This document shows, in pieces, positions 26,266-36,671 of a stretch of 64,000 nt of DNA. The DNA lies in the NCBI RefSeq assembly GCF_015644585.1, contig NZ_JADOBI010000002.1, positions 496,001 through 560,000 of the forward strand. Direction: 5' to 3'. Below the pieces are notes generated by a model. That model made no database searches, had not been told where the DNA came from, and saw nothing but the letters and a program-made list of their open reading frames with translations. A program made the position numbers and the translations under genes. Source of the DNA: Rahnella laticis (GTDB taxonomy: Bacteria > Pseudomonadota > Gammaproteobacteria > Enterobacterales > Enterobacteriaceae). Position 1 is the stretch's first letter. Every line of letters begins with the position of its first letter.

Positions 26266-27480
26266 ATGTCTAAATTTTCTCTCCCTCTTTTTTCATTTCG
26301 AAATCCGCAAGTTCTGGGATTCATCCTCTATTTTCTGGCTGGTTTTGCAGACGGCCTGATGGTGCCATTCTTTCCGCTTTGGGCGCAACACACGGCGGCA
26401 ATTCCGGTCGGGCTGATCGGCTTACTGTTTGGCTGTTATGCGGGTGGCGAACTGATTGCTGCGCCGTTTATTGGCGGCATTGCTGACCGCATTGGCCGCA
26501 GGCCGGTGCTTGTACTCTCGGCTACCGGCGTTGGTCTTGGGTTCATTGCGCTCTACTTCTCGCATGGTGTCATTGAAGCCGCATGGGTTCTGCTGGTCAT
26601 CGGGATTTTTGAATCTGTCTTACACCCCACGATATACACGCTAATCGCTGACGTAACAGCGGCTTCCGAGCATCGTCACCAATTCAGTATTGCACGCGTC
26701 TGCTCATATGCTGGCGGGATTGCGGGCCCGCTGCTGGGTGCTGTCATCGTGCAAAGCAGCCTGGGCGACGTGTTTATGGCCAGCGGGATTGCTCTGTTGT
26801 GTGGCGCCGTTCTGCTGATTCTTTGCCTGCCAGAAACCCGGGAACATGGCGATGAACCGGATGACGAGGAAGAAGATGAAGGTTTTGCGGCTTTGATGCC
26901 CGCTTTTCGCGACCGGCGGCTTGCCATTTTATTGTTCTGGACTCTGCTGCTGGGCGTTTCAGGCAGCTGGGTTGAGGCCATTTTACCGCTCTATGCCCAT
27001 AATCAGCTGGGAATGAGCAACACGGATGTCGGCTTGTTGTTCACCTTTGGCGCGGTGCTCAATACTTTCGGGCAGATCACCCTGACTAAAATGTTTTCCC
27101 GACGCTCACCTCTGTTCATCGTGCTCAGTGCGGGGTTGACGCTGATCCTGGCTTTCGGGGTACTTTTAACCTCCCCGCATATTCTGGCTCTGGTCGTGGC
27201 CGTTTGTTTCTATTCTCTGTCACAAATGATGGTCGGCCCGCTGATGCCTGCCGCCGTCAATCAGCTGGCGCCGGTCAGACTGCGTGCGACGTATATGGCG
27301 GCGCTGTCGGTAGTCAGTGATTTGCGCGATTCTGTGGGGCCAGCAACGGGAACTGCGCTGTTCGCGGTGGCTTTTTCCCTGCCGTGGATGATAGGTATTC
27401 CGGTTGTAGCAATTGCCGCGCTGGGGTTAGGTATCTCATTGTCATCACGCCGTAAATCTTCAGTTCAGACCTCTGAATAA
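26266..27480 (+). CDS. MFS multidrug-type exporter (MdtG-like)
   Basis: 404 residues, 12 predicted membrane segments in two six-helix halves separated by an acidic loop (GDEPDDEEEDEGF, about 200-212). Motif A of drug:proton antiporters is visible in loop 2-3 (GGIADRIGRRPVL), and SIARVCSYAGGIAGPLLGA resembles motif C (G-x3-GP). This fits the DHA1 group near MdtG. Substrate unknown. The structured leader directly upstream may control its expression. A bidirectional terminator follows. Confidence 0.85.
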   Translation: MSKFSLPLFSFRNPQVLGFILYFLAGFADGLMVPFFPLWAQHTAAIPVGLIGLLFGCYAGGELIAAPFIGGIADRIGRRPVLVLSATGVGLGFIALYFSHGVIEAAWVLLVIGIFESVLHPTIYTLIADVTAASEHRHQFSIARVCSYAGGIAGPLLGAVIVQSSLGDVFMASGIALLCGAVLLILCLPETREHGDEPDDEEEDEGFAALMPAFRDRRLAILLFWTLLLGVSGSWVEAILPLYAHNQLGMSNTDVGLLFTFGAVLNTFGQITLTKMFSRRSPLFIVLSAGLTLILAFGVLLTSPHILALVVAVCFYSLSQMMVGPLMPAAVNQLAPVRLRATYMAALSVVSDLRDSVGPATGTALFAVAFSLPWMIGIPVVAIAALGLGISLSSRRKSSVQTSE

Positions 27481-27498
27481 CGTGTAAACATCTCAAAC

Positions 27499-27535
27499 TG
27501 AAGGTGACAGGTTCGCCCTGCCACCTTCATTTTTT
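27499..27535. terminator. Bidirectional terminator between MFS and DJ-1/PfpI genes
   Basis: A 13-bp stem with one mismatch (TGAAGGTGACAGG / CCTGCCACCTTCA) followed by a six-T run on the plus strand. The genes on each side converge. Confidence 0.85.
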
Positions 27536-27541
27536 AGCCGC

Positions 27542-28222
27542 TTACGCCTTCAGTTGTTTAATCAGCACTTCTGCCGTTTCCGTTGAGGACATCGGGTTTT
27601 GCCCGGTGATCAGCAGGCCGTCGCGGACGACATACGAGCTCCAGTCTGCGCCTTTGGAATAGTCCCCGCCCTTCGCAATCAGCTCGTCTTCCACCAGGAA
27701 CGGCACTACGTCCGTCAGGCCAACCGCCTCTTCTTCTGTATTGGTAAAGCCGGTGACTTTTTTGCCTTCTACCAGCGGTTTGCCGGCCGGTGTTTTTACA
27801 TGACGCAGTACGCCGGGAGCGTGGCAAACGAGAGCAACGTGTTTGTTCGCCGCCAGGAATGCTTCGATGAGTGCGATGGAGTTTTTTTCTTCTGCAAGAT
27901 CCCACAAAGGACCGTGACCGCCCGGATAGAAAACAGCGTCGTAATCGGCCTGTGAAACGATGTCGAGGCGAACCGTTGCAGCCAGTAGCGCCACGGCATC
28001 CGCATCGGCTTCGAAACGATGAGTCTGCTCAGTCTGGAAATCAGGTTCATTGCTTTTCGGATCTAACGGCGGATTACCGCCTTTTGGCGAAGCCAGCGTG
28101 ATTTCAGCGCCCGCATCTTTGAACGCATAGTAAGGCGCAGCCAGCTCTTCGAGCCAGAAACCTGTTTTACGTCCGGTATTGCCCAGTTGGTCGTGTGAGG
28201 TTAAAACCATAAGAATCTTCAT
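27542..28222 (-). CDS. DJ-1/PfpI (class I glutamine amidotransferase-like) protein
   Basis: 226 residues. The nucleophile elbow Cys133-His134 (VCHAPG) and Glu25 near the N-terminus (FWLEEL) form the active site seen in Hsp31-type DJ-1 proteins, several of which convert methylglyoxal to lactate without glutathione or act as deglycases. FYPGGHGPLWDL is the family oxyanion loop. Cytoplasmic. A palindrome identical to one at the neighbouring tetR promoter lies 37 bases upstream of the start, so it is probably controlled by that NemR-like repressor. This fits an electrophile-stress role. Ribosome site GGAGA. Confidence 0.85.
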   Translation of the reverse strand: MKILMVLTSHDQLGNTGRKTGFWLEELAAPYYAFKDAGAEITLASPKGGNPPLDPKSNEPDFQTEQTHRFEADADAVALLAATVRLDIVSQADYDAVFYPGGHGPLWDLAEEKNSIALIEAFLAANKHVALVCHAPGVLRHVKTPAGKPLVEGKKVTGFTNTEEEAVGLTDVVPFLVEDELIAKGGDYSKGADWSSYVVRDGLLITGQNPMSSTETAEVLIKQLKA

Positions 28223-28258
28223 CGTAAATCTCCGGTGTTGTGGGGTAAAATGACCAAG

Positions 28259-28273
28259 TAGACCAGTCGTCTA
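28259..28273. promoter_or_regulatory. Operator palindrome at the DJ-1/PfpI promoter
   Basis: TAGACCAGTCGTCTA: TAGAC and GTCTA arms around a 5-base centre. An identical 15-mer occurs at 28948-28962. It resembles the NemR box as I recall it (TAGAC-N-GTCTA type), so it is the likely binding site of the adjacent TetR protein. Confidence 0.8.
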
Positions 28274-28321
28274 GATATTGGGTAAATAAAAAAACGGTTA
28301 ACCGTTTGTGATACACCCCCG

Positions 28322-28927
28322 TCAGGGGGCGGTATGAATAATTTGCTGCGTCATGCTCATGGCCGAATCAAACGGGCCGGTATTGCGGACAATCTTAACC
28401 ATAATGCTGGCACCGACCCAGAGCTGATAAAGGCTCTCCGCGACGCGAGCGGGTTCATCATCAAGAGTCAGGGAGCCTTCCGCGATGCCTGATTCTAACG
28501 CATGCGCAAGCCGCGATATTATCCCTGAGGTCCCTGCCTGCAAGGTTAAACGCATGCTGTCGGACAAATCCGCCACTTCTGCGCCAAGTTTCACGGCAAG
28601 GCACTTACCCTGGCAGTCATAAAATGACTGTGATTCCTGCCATTGTTGCCAGTAATTCATCAGGCGCTGCGACATCTTCAGGCCCGGCTGGCTCAGCGTG
28701 CTGTCAAGCTGCGCCAGGTAATCATCAAAATAGCGCTCAAGCATCGCCGCGCCAAAGGCCTCTTTCGAACCGAAATAATGGTAGAAAGATCCTTTAGGCA
28801 CACCTGCGTCCTTGAGGATTTCATTGAGTCCGACCGCCGAAAACCCTTTCCCGGCCATAATTCGCTGGCCAGTCTCGAGAATGTGCTCGCGGACATCATT
28901 GTTATGGTGCTGAGTTGCTGTCGTCAT
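28322..28927 (-). CDS. TetR-family repressor, NemR-like
   Basis: 201 residues. The N-terminal helix-turn-helix (GLNEILKDAGVPKGSFYHYFGSKEAF, about 33-58) is very like NemR. The C-terminal domain keeps the segment GKCLAVKLGAEVADLS with Cys109 where, by my alignment, NemR has its redox-active Cys106. A second Cys is at 105. NemR senses N-ethylmaleimide, hypochlorite and aldehydes and controls detoxification genes. Here the regulated partner appears to be the DJ-1/PfpI gene just downstream, and both promoters carry the same palindrome (autoregulation). Confidence 0.85.
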   Translation of the reverse strand: MTTATQHHNNDVREHILETGQRIMAGKGFSAVGLNEILKDAGVPKGSFYHYFGSKEAFGAAMLERYFDDYLAQLDSTLSQPGLKMSQRLMNYWQQWQESQSFYDCQGKCLAVKLGAEVADLSDSMRLTLQAGTSGIISRLAHALESGIAEGSLTLDDEPARVAESLYQLWVGASIMVKIVRNTGPFDSAMSMTQQIIHTAP

Positions 28928-28947
28928 GGGGCTAAACTATCAGCGAT

Positions 28948-28962
28948 TAGACCAGTCGTCTA
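28948..28962. promoter_or_regulatory. Operator palindrome at the tetR promoter
   Basis: The same 15 bases as at 28259-28273, here 21 bases upstream of the tetR start codon, consistent with autorepression. Confidence 0.8.
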
Positions 28963-28997
28963 CAAGTAAATTAAATGAATTATCTTTTACCCCAAAA

Positions 28998-29027
28998 AAA
29001 GAGGCCGATCGTCAGATCTGCCTCTTT
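28998..29027 (-). terminator. Terminator of the peptide transporter gene
   Basis: 8-bp stem AAAGAGGC / GCCTCTTT with a 14-base loop and seven T on the minus strand. Confidence 0.85.
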
Positions 29028-29077
29028 CATCTTTACCCTGTTGTTCCGCTATTTATTGAGAATAGCGTTATGCCTTA

Positions 29078-30619
29078 TCACGCATTGGTCGCGGGTTTCG
29101 TTTGTGAATTTTCCAGCATTTTGCGTACCGGAATGATCAGCACGAACAGCACCGCAGCACAGATCAGCAGCGAAATAGAACAACGCGCGAAGAGATCTGG
29201 CAGAACGTCCAGCTGGTCGGCTTTCACGTGGCCGCCAATCAGGCCTGCCGCCAGATTACCCAGCGCACTGGCGCAGAACCACAGCCCCATCATCTGGCCG
29301 CGCATTCTTTCCGGTGCCAGCAGTGTCATGGTCGCCAGCCCGATCGGGCTCAGGCACAGTTCGCCCAACGTCAGCATCAGAATACTGCCCACCAGCCACA
29401 GCGGGGATACCCCTGCTCCGCCGTTGCTCAGCACATTCTGCGCAGCCATCATCATGATCCCAAAGCCCGCCGCGGCGCACAAAATACCGATGATGAACTT
29501 AGTGATGCTGCTCGGACGCACGTTATTCTGTGCCAGTTTCGGCCATGCCCAGCTAAATACCGGGGCCAGCAAAATGATGAACAGCGCATTGACGGACTGG
29601 AACCACACGGCAGGGATTTCAAAATCGCCGATCATGCGGTTGGTGTAGTCATTAGCAAACAGGTTGAATGAGGTCGGTTTCTGCTCAAACGCGGACCAGA
29701 AGAACGCCGCTGAAACCAGCAGAATGAAGCACACCAGCAGTCTGGCGCGTTCTTTGCGATTCAGACCGGCGAACACGAACAGATAGATGAAATAGAGCAC
29801 GACCGAGGCCGCAATGACGTACACCAGCATGCTGGCAAGTGCGACGGGATTGATGACGATAATGCCCTGTGCGATCAGCGTAACGATAACCGCCACACCG
29901 GCTGCCAGCGCCAGCAACCAGCCGCCGACGCCTTTCTTCTTAGCCACCGGGCTGTTCCAGGTGGAATCCAGACCGACTTCGCTGTCATAGCGTTTCATCG
30001 CCGGAACGGCGTAAACGCGGAAAATAATCAGCGCAACCAGCATCCCGATACCACCGATACCGAAGCCCCAGTGCCAGCCGTGGGTTTTGATCAGCCAGCC
30101 GGAAATCAGCGGTGCGATAAATGAACCCATGTTAATGCCCATATAAAACAGTGAGAAACCGCCGTCGCGGCGCGTATCCCCTTTTTTATACAGCGTGCCG
30201 ACCATGACGGAGATGCACGTCTTAAACAGGCCGGAGCCGAGGACGATAAACATCAGGCCGATAAAGAACAGGTTGTCGCCAAACCACGCAGACAACGCAA
30301 TCGCCAGGTGGCCGAGCGCAATCAGAATAGAACCGTACCAGACCGCTTTTTGCTGCCCGAGCCAGTTATCCGCCAGCCAGCCGCCCGGTAATGCGGCGAG
30401 ATACATACAACCCGCGAAAATACCCACGATTGCCGATGCGTTCTCGCGCGCCAGCCCCATGCCGCCGTCGTAAACGGTCGCGGCCATGAACAGAATCAGT
30501 AAAGGGCGGATCCCGTAAAACGAAAACCGTTCCCACATTTCGGTAAAGAACAATGAACCCAGCGGATACGGATGGCCGAAGAACGTCCGGCTCTCGTTTT
30601 TGTTAACAGAGGAATGCAT
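29078..30619 (-). CDS. POT/PTR-family proton-coupled peptide transporter
   Basis: 513 residues, about 14 hydrophobic segments. The family signature EMWERFSFYG (E-x-x-E-R-F-x-Y/F-Y-G) is in the first helix, with Glu and Arg residues known to couple protons. FYMGINMGSFIAPLISGW is the second PTR signature. It would import di- and tripeptides across the inner membrane. It is not obviously E. coli DtpA, B, C or D, so I give no symbol. Single gene with about 390 bases of non-coding DNA upstream. Confidence 0.88.
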   Translation of the reverse strand: MHSSVNKNESRTFFGHPYPLGSLFFTEMWERFSFYGIRPLLILFMAATVYDGGMGLARENASAIVGIFAGCMYLAALPGGWLADNWLGQQKAVWYGSILIALGHLAIALSAWFGDNLFFIGLMFIVLGSGLFKTCISVMVGTLYKKGDTRRDGGFSLFYMGINMGSFIAPLISGWLIKTHGWHWGFGIGGIGMLVALIIFRVYAVPAMKRYDSEVGLDSTWNSPVAKKKGVGGWLLALAAGVAVIVTLIAQGIIVINPVALASMLVYVIAASVVLYFIYLFVFAGLNRKERARLLVCFILLVSAAFFWSAFEQKPTSFNLFANDYTNRMIGDFEIPAVWFQSVNALFIILLAPVFSWAWPKLAQNNVRPSSITKFIIGILCAAAGFGIMMMAAQNVLSNGGAGVSPLWLVGSILMLTLGELCLSPIGLATMTLLAPERMRGQMMGLWFCASALGNLAAGLIGGHVKADQLDVLPDLFARCSISLLICAAVLFVLIIPVRKMLENSQTKPATNA

Positions 30620-31006
30620 AAATTCTCCAGAGAAAGTCTTTAGTCGTGCTTGTGAATACCGAAATGTCCGGCGGCATCTGGACGGCCGCTCTACGACAAT
30701 CAGCTATTATTATGGGTAGCAAAATACCAGTTAGGACTAGCGCCAACCGTGGGACTTTAAGATGAAAAGTCGACAGTTGTCTACTTTTACAGATTTTAAA
30801 TCGGCAAAAAGAGAGGGGTTATTGGCATGAATAGGGCGAGGTGATTTAATGCATTCAGAAAACAACCCTATGATTTATAGATAAATCTTATTGCACAAAA
30901 TGCCCGTGTTTATCATTCAAAAAAGAACAGACGCCATGACCGCGCGTCTGTTCTGATCAGCCGGTTTCAGTGATGTGAGCCGGAAATCTGCGTTATCCGT
31001 TTCCCT
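30620..31006. other. Intergenic region between peptide transporter and scrK
   Basis: About 390 bases. It must contain the transporter promoter, which I cannot locate. The only clear element is the scrK terminator at 30924-30954. Confidence 0.5.
30924..30954 (-). terminator. Terminator of scrK
   Basis: 10-bp stem AGAACAGACG / CGTCTGTTCT, followed on the minus strand by TTTTTTG. Confidence 0.85.
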
Positions 31007-31951
31007 TTACGAGAACCCCAGAGCGTAAAACGTCTCCAGATTTGCACGATCCGGTAATGCCGTCATGGCCCCTCTGGCCGTCGTTGCCAGTGCCCCGCAA
31101 GCGAGCGCCTGACGGAGTGTCTGTTCCCAGTCGCTTTCTGAATTCAGCGGCCAGTGTTGCGCCAGTCCGGCCAGTAATCCGGCGACAAACGCATCGCCCG
31201 CGCCGGTTGTATCCAGGGCTTTCACTTCAGGCGCCGGATATTGCATCAACGACGCATCTTTTTTGCGGTATACCGACACGCCATTTTTGCCCTGTGTGAC
31301 CAGCAAAAGTTCAGGATTATGACGGTCGCATAAACGCAGAATTCCCTCGGAAAGCAGCGCTTCACCTGTCAGATATTCCAGCTCGTCTTCGGAAATCTTG
31401 ATGATATCGGCCATCGACAGCGCCTGATTCAGGCAATCGCGTAGCTGATTTTCATCCGGCCATAAGTCGTGGCGAATATTCGGATCAAAACAAACGACGC
31501 CGCCCGCGGCTTTCATCTGTGCCATTGCCAGCACGGCGGAAGATCGGCTGGGTTCTGCGGATAAAGCAATGGAACACAGGTGCAGAAACTGCCCGGCTTT
31601 AAAGGCAGGAATATCCGTCGGTTGAAGGAATAAGTCTGCACCCGGACGCACCATAAAGGTAAAAGAGCGTTCTCCGTCGGCATCGTTTTCAACCACCACG
31701 GTTGAAGTGCGATGGCTGACGTCAAGAAGCATGTGCTCTGTGTCTACGCCCTCAGCGCTCAGCGTTTTCTTCAGGAATTTCCCAAACGGGTCATCCCCTA
31801 CCCGCCCGATAAAGGCGCTTTCTCCGCCCAGACGACTGATCCCCACGGCGACGTTAGCGGGCGCGCCTCCCGGACATTTCAGTAAGCGGCCATCCTCTTC
31901 CGGAATTAAATCCACCACCGCATCGCCCAGTACCCAAATTCGATTTTTCAT
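31007..31951 (-). CDS. scrK: Fructokinase of the sucrose regulon
   Basis: 314 residues of the PfkB/ribokinase fold. Motifs: WVLGDAVVDLIPE at the start, GGAPANVAVG (sugar binding), SFTFMVRPGADLF, and DTTGAGDAFVAGLLAGLA near the C-terminus (ATP site with catalytic Asp). It phosphorylates fructose released from sucrose-6-phosphate by ScrB. GAGGGA is correctly spaced for the second ATG (31951), two codons inside the longest frame. It is transcribed away from scrYABR, unlike the co-directional scrKYABR order of the enteric scr operons I recall. Confidence 0.93.
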   Translation of the reverse strand: MKNRIWVLGDAVVDLIPEEDGRLLKCPGGAPANVAVGISRLGGESAFIGRVGDDPFGKFLKKTLSAEGVDTEHMLLDVSHRTSTVVVENDADGERSFTFMVRPGADLFLQPTDIPAFKAGQFLHLCSIALSAEPSRSSAVLAMAQMKAAGGVVCFDPNIRHDLWPDENQLRDCLNQALSMADIIKISEDELEYLTGEALLSEGILRLCDRHNPELLLVTQGKNGVSVYRKKDASLMQYPAPEVKALDTTGAGDAFVAGLLAGLAQHWPLNSESDWEQTLRQALACGALATTARGAMTALPDRANLETFYALGFS

Positions 31952-32005
31952 TTTCATTCCCTCTATTCGATCCCTCTCTGGCTACAGGGTTAGGTAAAAT
32001 AGAAG

Positions 32006-32017
32006 AACCGGTTTAGC
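32006..32017. promoter_or_regulatory. Putative ScrR operator 1
   Basis: AACCGGTTTAGC, with a CG centre as in LacI-family operators. A near copy lies at 32140-32151 and a diverged inverted half-copy follows near 32158-32172. Position between divergent scrK and scrY fits ScrR control of both. Inference from repetition and position. Confidence 0.55.
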
Positions 32018-32057
32018 TAATCAAGTACAAATGAATTATCCGAGTTTAGTGATAATT

Positions 32058-32073
32058 TGCAAAGAGGATCACA
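32058..32073. promoter_or_regulatory. CRP-like site in the scr divergent promoter
   Basis: TGCAAAGAGGATCACA matches TGTGA-N6-TCACA at eight of ten positions. It lies between the two putative ScrR operators, about 130 bases before scrY. Confidence 0.55.
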
Positions 32074-32139
32074 AATACGGGATCTGACGGTAAAACATCA
32101 TTGATTAAATCAGGCGCGGGTGATTATTGTGCACTGGAA

Positions 32140-32151
32140 AACCAGTTTAGC
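32140..32151. promoter_or_regulatory. Putative ScrR operator 2
   Basis: AACCAGTTTAGC differs from operator 1 at one base. It is 55 bases upstream of the scrY ATG. Confidence 0.55.
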
Positions 32152-32196
32152 AATTTAGCAAAAATGGTTTTCTCATAATAATTACACTTACCCTGA

Positions 32197-33786
<1,590 letters not shown>

Positions 33787-33812
33787 AAAACAGGGTGTGA
33801 TTCACCAGGACG

Positions 33813-33831
33813 CGCCCGGTTAAACCGGGCG
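33813..33831 (+). other. Intercistronic stem-loop scrY-scrA
   Basis: Nine-base arms CGCCCGGTT / AACCGGGCG in the 75-base gap between scrY and scrA, with no T-run. It probably protects the 3' end of the scrY mRNA, allowing more porin than permease to be made. Confidence 0.55.
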
Positions 33832-33861
33832 ATGTCGATAATAAAAATGGTAAGGGACAAA

Positions 33862-35232
33862 ATGAACATCAATGCAATTGCGACGGAATTGCTGCCATTA
33901 CTCGGCGGCAAAGACAATATCGCCAGCGCGGCGCACTGCGCGACACGCCTGCGTCTGGTGCTGGCCGATGACAGCCTGATCAATAAAAGTGCCATAGAAA
34001 AAGTTGAAGGCGTGAAAGGCTGTTTCAGCAATGCGGGCCAGATACAGATTATTTTTGGTACCGGTCTGGTGAATAAGGTTTACGCCGAGTTCATCAAAGT
34101 GGCGGGCATCAGCGAGTCGAGCAAGTCTGAAGCGGCGGATATTGCGGCGCAAAAACTGAATCCGTTCCAGCGTATTGCCCGCGTGTTATCCAACATTTTT
34201 GTGCCGATTATCCCGGCAATTGTCGCTTCCGGTCTCCTGATGGGCCTGCTCGGCATGGTGAAAACCTACGGCTGGGCCAATCCTGAGAGCGCGATTTTTA
34301 TCATGCTCGACATGTTCAGCTCGGCGGCATTTATCATTCTGCCGATCCTGATTGGTTTTACCGCCGCGCGGGAATTTGGCGGTAATCCGTTCCTGGGGGC
34401 CACGCTCGGCGGCATTCTGACTCACCCTGCGCTGACCAATGCCTGGGGTGTTGCTAGCGGTTTCCACACCATGAACTTCTTTGGGATTGAAATTGCGATG
34501 ATCGGCTATCAGGGCACGGTATTTCCGGTGTTGCTGGCGGTCTGGTTCATGAGTTTCATTGAAAAACGCCTGCGAAAAATCATCCCTGATGCACTGGATT
34601 TAATCCTCACGCCGTTCCTGACGGTGATCATTTCGGGATTCATCGCGTTCCTGATTATCGGCCCCGCCGGTCGTGCGCTGGGTGACGGAATTTCGTTTGT
34701 GCTCAGCACGCTGATCGCGCATGCAGGCTGGTTCGCCGGGCTGGTATTTGGCGGATTATATTCCGTGATTGTGATCACCGGGATTCATCACAGTTTCCAT
34801 GCGATTGAAGCCGGGTTGCTGGGGAATCCGAACATTGGCGTTAACTTCCTGCTGCCGATCTGGTCAATGGCGAACGTGGCGCAAGGCGGTGCCTGTCTGG
34901 CGGTTTATTTCAAAACGAAGGATGCCAAAATCAAAGCCATCGCCGTGCCTTCGGCCTTCTCGGCCATGCTGGGCATTACCGAAGCGGCAATTTTCGGGAT
35001 CAATCTGCGTTTCATGAAGCCGTTCCTCGCCGCGCTGGCGGGTGGTGCGCTGGGCGGAGCCTGGGTGGTGGCGATGCATGTGAATATGACGGCCGTCGGC
35101 CTGACCGGTATTCCGGGGCTGGCGATCGTACAGGCCAGTTCGATCCTCAGCTATCTGATTGGCCTGGTGATTGCTTTTGGCAGCGCATTCCTGCTGTCGT
35201 TGTTGCTGAAATACAAAACGGAGAGTGAATGA
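33862..35232 (+). CDS. scrA: Sucrose-specific PTS enzyme IIBC
   Basis: 456 residues from ATG 33862, which has AAGGGAC well spaced. An earlier in-frame ATG at 33832 overlaps the stem-loop and is less likely. IIB domain 1-90 with phospho-Cys in SAAHCATRLRL. IIC domain about 110-456 with 8-10 membrane segments, including GITEAAIFGINLR and the HHSFHAIE loop. It takes up sucrose as sucrose-6-phosphate, using EIIA(Glc) supplied from elsewhere since no IIA domain is fused. The stop overlaps the scrB start. Confidence 0.95.
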   Translation: MNINAIATELLPLLGGKDNIASAAHCATRLRLVLADDSLINKSAIEKVEGVKGCFSNAGQIQIIFGTGLVNKVYAEFIKVAGISESSKSEAADIAAQKLNPFQRIARVLSNIFVPIIPAIVASGLLMGLLGMVKTYGWANPESAIFIMLDMFSSAAFIILPILIGFTAAREFGGNPFLGATLGGILTHPALTNAWGVASGFHTMNFFGIEIAMIGYQGTVFPVLLAVWFMSFIEKRLRKIIPDALDLILTPFLTVIISGFIAFLIIGPAGRALGDGISFVLSTLIAHAGWFAGLVFGGLYSVIVITGIHHSFHAIEAGLLGNPNIGVNFLLPIWSMANVAQGGACLAVYFKTKDAKIKAIAVPSAFSAMLGITEAAIFGINLRFMKPFLAALAGGALGGAWVVAMHVNMTAVGLTGIPGLAIVQASSILSYLIGLVIAFGSAFLLSLLLKYKTESE

Positions 35233-36641
35233 TGACGGAAACGAGCTTGCTCAAACAAGCCCTGCGCAGCGTGGTTGCAGGGCAGGTCAAAGCAGCGTCG
35301 GACCCTTACCGGCCCGGCTGGCATCTTGCGCCACCGGTAGGATTACTCAACGATCCGAACGGATTTATTCAGCATAAAGGCCGTTACCATGTTTTCTATC
35401 AGTGGAATCCGCTGGCCTGTGCGCATGGCGCGAAATTCTGGGGGCACTGGAGTTCGGCGGATTTACTGAACTGGCGGCACGAACCGCTGGCGCTGGCACC
35501 ATCGGAAGCCTACGAAACCCACGGCTGTTATTCCGGCTCTGCGGTCAGCGATCACGGTCACCTGACGCTCATCTATACCGGCAACGTGAAATACCCTGAT
35601 GGCAGCCGCACGGCGTTTCAGTGTCTGGCGCGTGAAAATGCGAAAGGTGAATTTGATAAAACCGGCCCGGTACTGGATTTACCGGAAGGCTATACCGGTC
35701 ATGTGCGTGATCCGAAAGTCTGGCGAAAAGGCGGCCACTGGTTCATGGTGCTGGGCGCGCAAGATCTCAGCCTTCAGGGCAAAGTCTTATTGCTCCGCTC
35801 TGACGACCTGCTCAGCTGGGAATTTCTGGGCGAAATTGCCGGATCAAATCTGAACGGATTAGGGGATTTCGGTTACATGTGGGAGTGCCCGGACTTATTC
35901 AGACTGGACGGTCAGGACGTGCTGATTTGCTGTCCGCAAGGTCTGCCTGCGCAAGCCGACCGTTATCTGAATACCTTCCAGTCGGGCTATTTTGTCGGGC
36001 ATCTGGATACTGAAAAAGCGAAGTTTCCGCATGGTGAATTCACGGAGCTGGATCTGGGATTTGAGTTTTATGCGCCGCAAACGACGCAAACCGACGATGG
36101 TCGCCGGTTGCTTATCGGCTGGATGGGTATCCCGGACGGCGATGAGTTTTATCAGCCAACGGTAGAAAACGGCTGGCTGCATACCCTGACCTGCCCGCGC
36201 GAACTGACGCTTGTGGCCGGTGAAATTATTCAGCGCCCTGCCCGTGAATTGCAGGCTCTTCGCGGCGACATGCAGGAGTGGCAAGGGCTGGCGGACGACG
36301 CACCGGTTTGGGATGTTACCCGTGCTGAAGTGGAAATTGAAACCGTACAGGCCTTCAGCGCTGATTTTAGCGGAGACCTGCTGCTGAGATGGGACGGTGA
36401 TTGTCTGCATCTGACGCGCAAAAACCGGCGCACCGGATTGCCGGAAGAACGTGTCTGGCACGGTTCGTTACGCAAACTGACGGTGCTGTGTGACAGTTCC
36501 AGCATTGAGATTTTCATCAACGACGGCGAAGCGGTGATGACTTCACGCTATTTCCCTGTATTACCGGCCAGATTAAACTTCAGCGGTCATTACCCGATTG
36601 CGCTGCGCCACTGGCTGTTAGCCGATTGCGTGTTAGAATAA
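35229..36641 (+). CDS. scrB: Sucrose-6-phosphate hydrolase (invertase)
   Basis: 470 residues, glycoside hydrolase family 32. The three acidic motifs are visible: LLNDPNG (nucleophile Asp), GHVRDPKVW (transition-state Asp) and MWECPDLF (acid/base Glu). The C-terminal beta-sandwich starts near residue 330. It splits sucrose-6-phosphate into glucose-6-phosphate and fructose. The ATG overlaps the scrA stop by four bases (coupled translation), with GGAG five bases before. Confidence 0.95.
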   Translation: MMTETSLLKQALRSVVAGQVKAASDPYRPGWHLAPPVGLLNDPNGFIQHKGRYHVFYQWNPLACAHGAKFWGHWSSADLLNWRHEPLALAPSEAYETHGCYSGSAVSDHGHLTLIYTGNVKYPDGSRTAFQCLARENAKGEFDKTGPVLDLPEGYTGHVRDPKVWRKGGHWFMVLGAQDLSLQGKVLLLRSDDLLSWEFLGEIAGSNLNGLGDFGYMWECPDLFRLDGQDVLICCPQGLPAQADRYLNTFQSGYFVGHLDTEKAKFPHGEFTELDLGFEFYAPQTTQTDDGRRLLIGWMGIPDGDEFYQPTVENGWLHTLTCPRELTLVAGEIIQRPARELQALRGDMQEWQGLADDAPVWDVTRAEVEIETVQAFSADFSGDLLLRWDGDCLHLTRKNRRTGLPEERVWHGSLRKLTVLCDSSSIEIFINDGEAVMTSRYFPVLPARLNFSGHYPIALRHWLLADCVLE

Positions 36642-36671
36642 AAGCCTTTCCGGACAACAGAATATGGCGCA

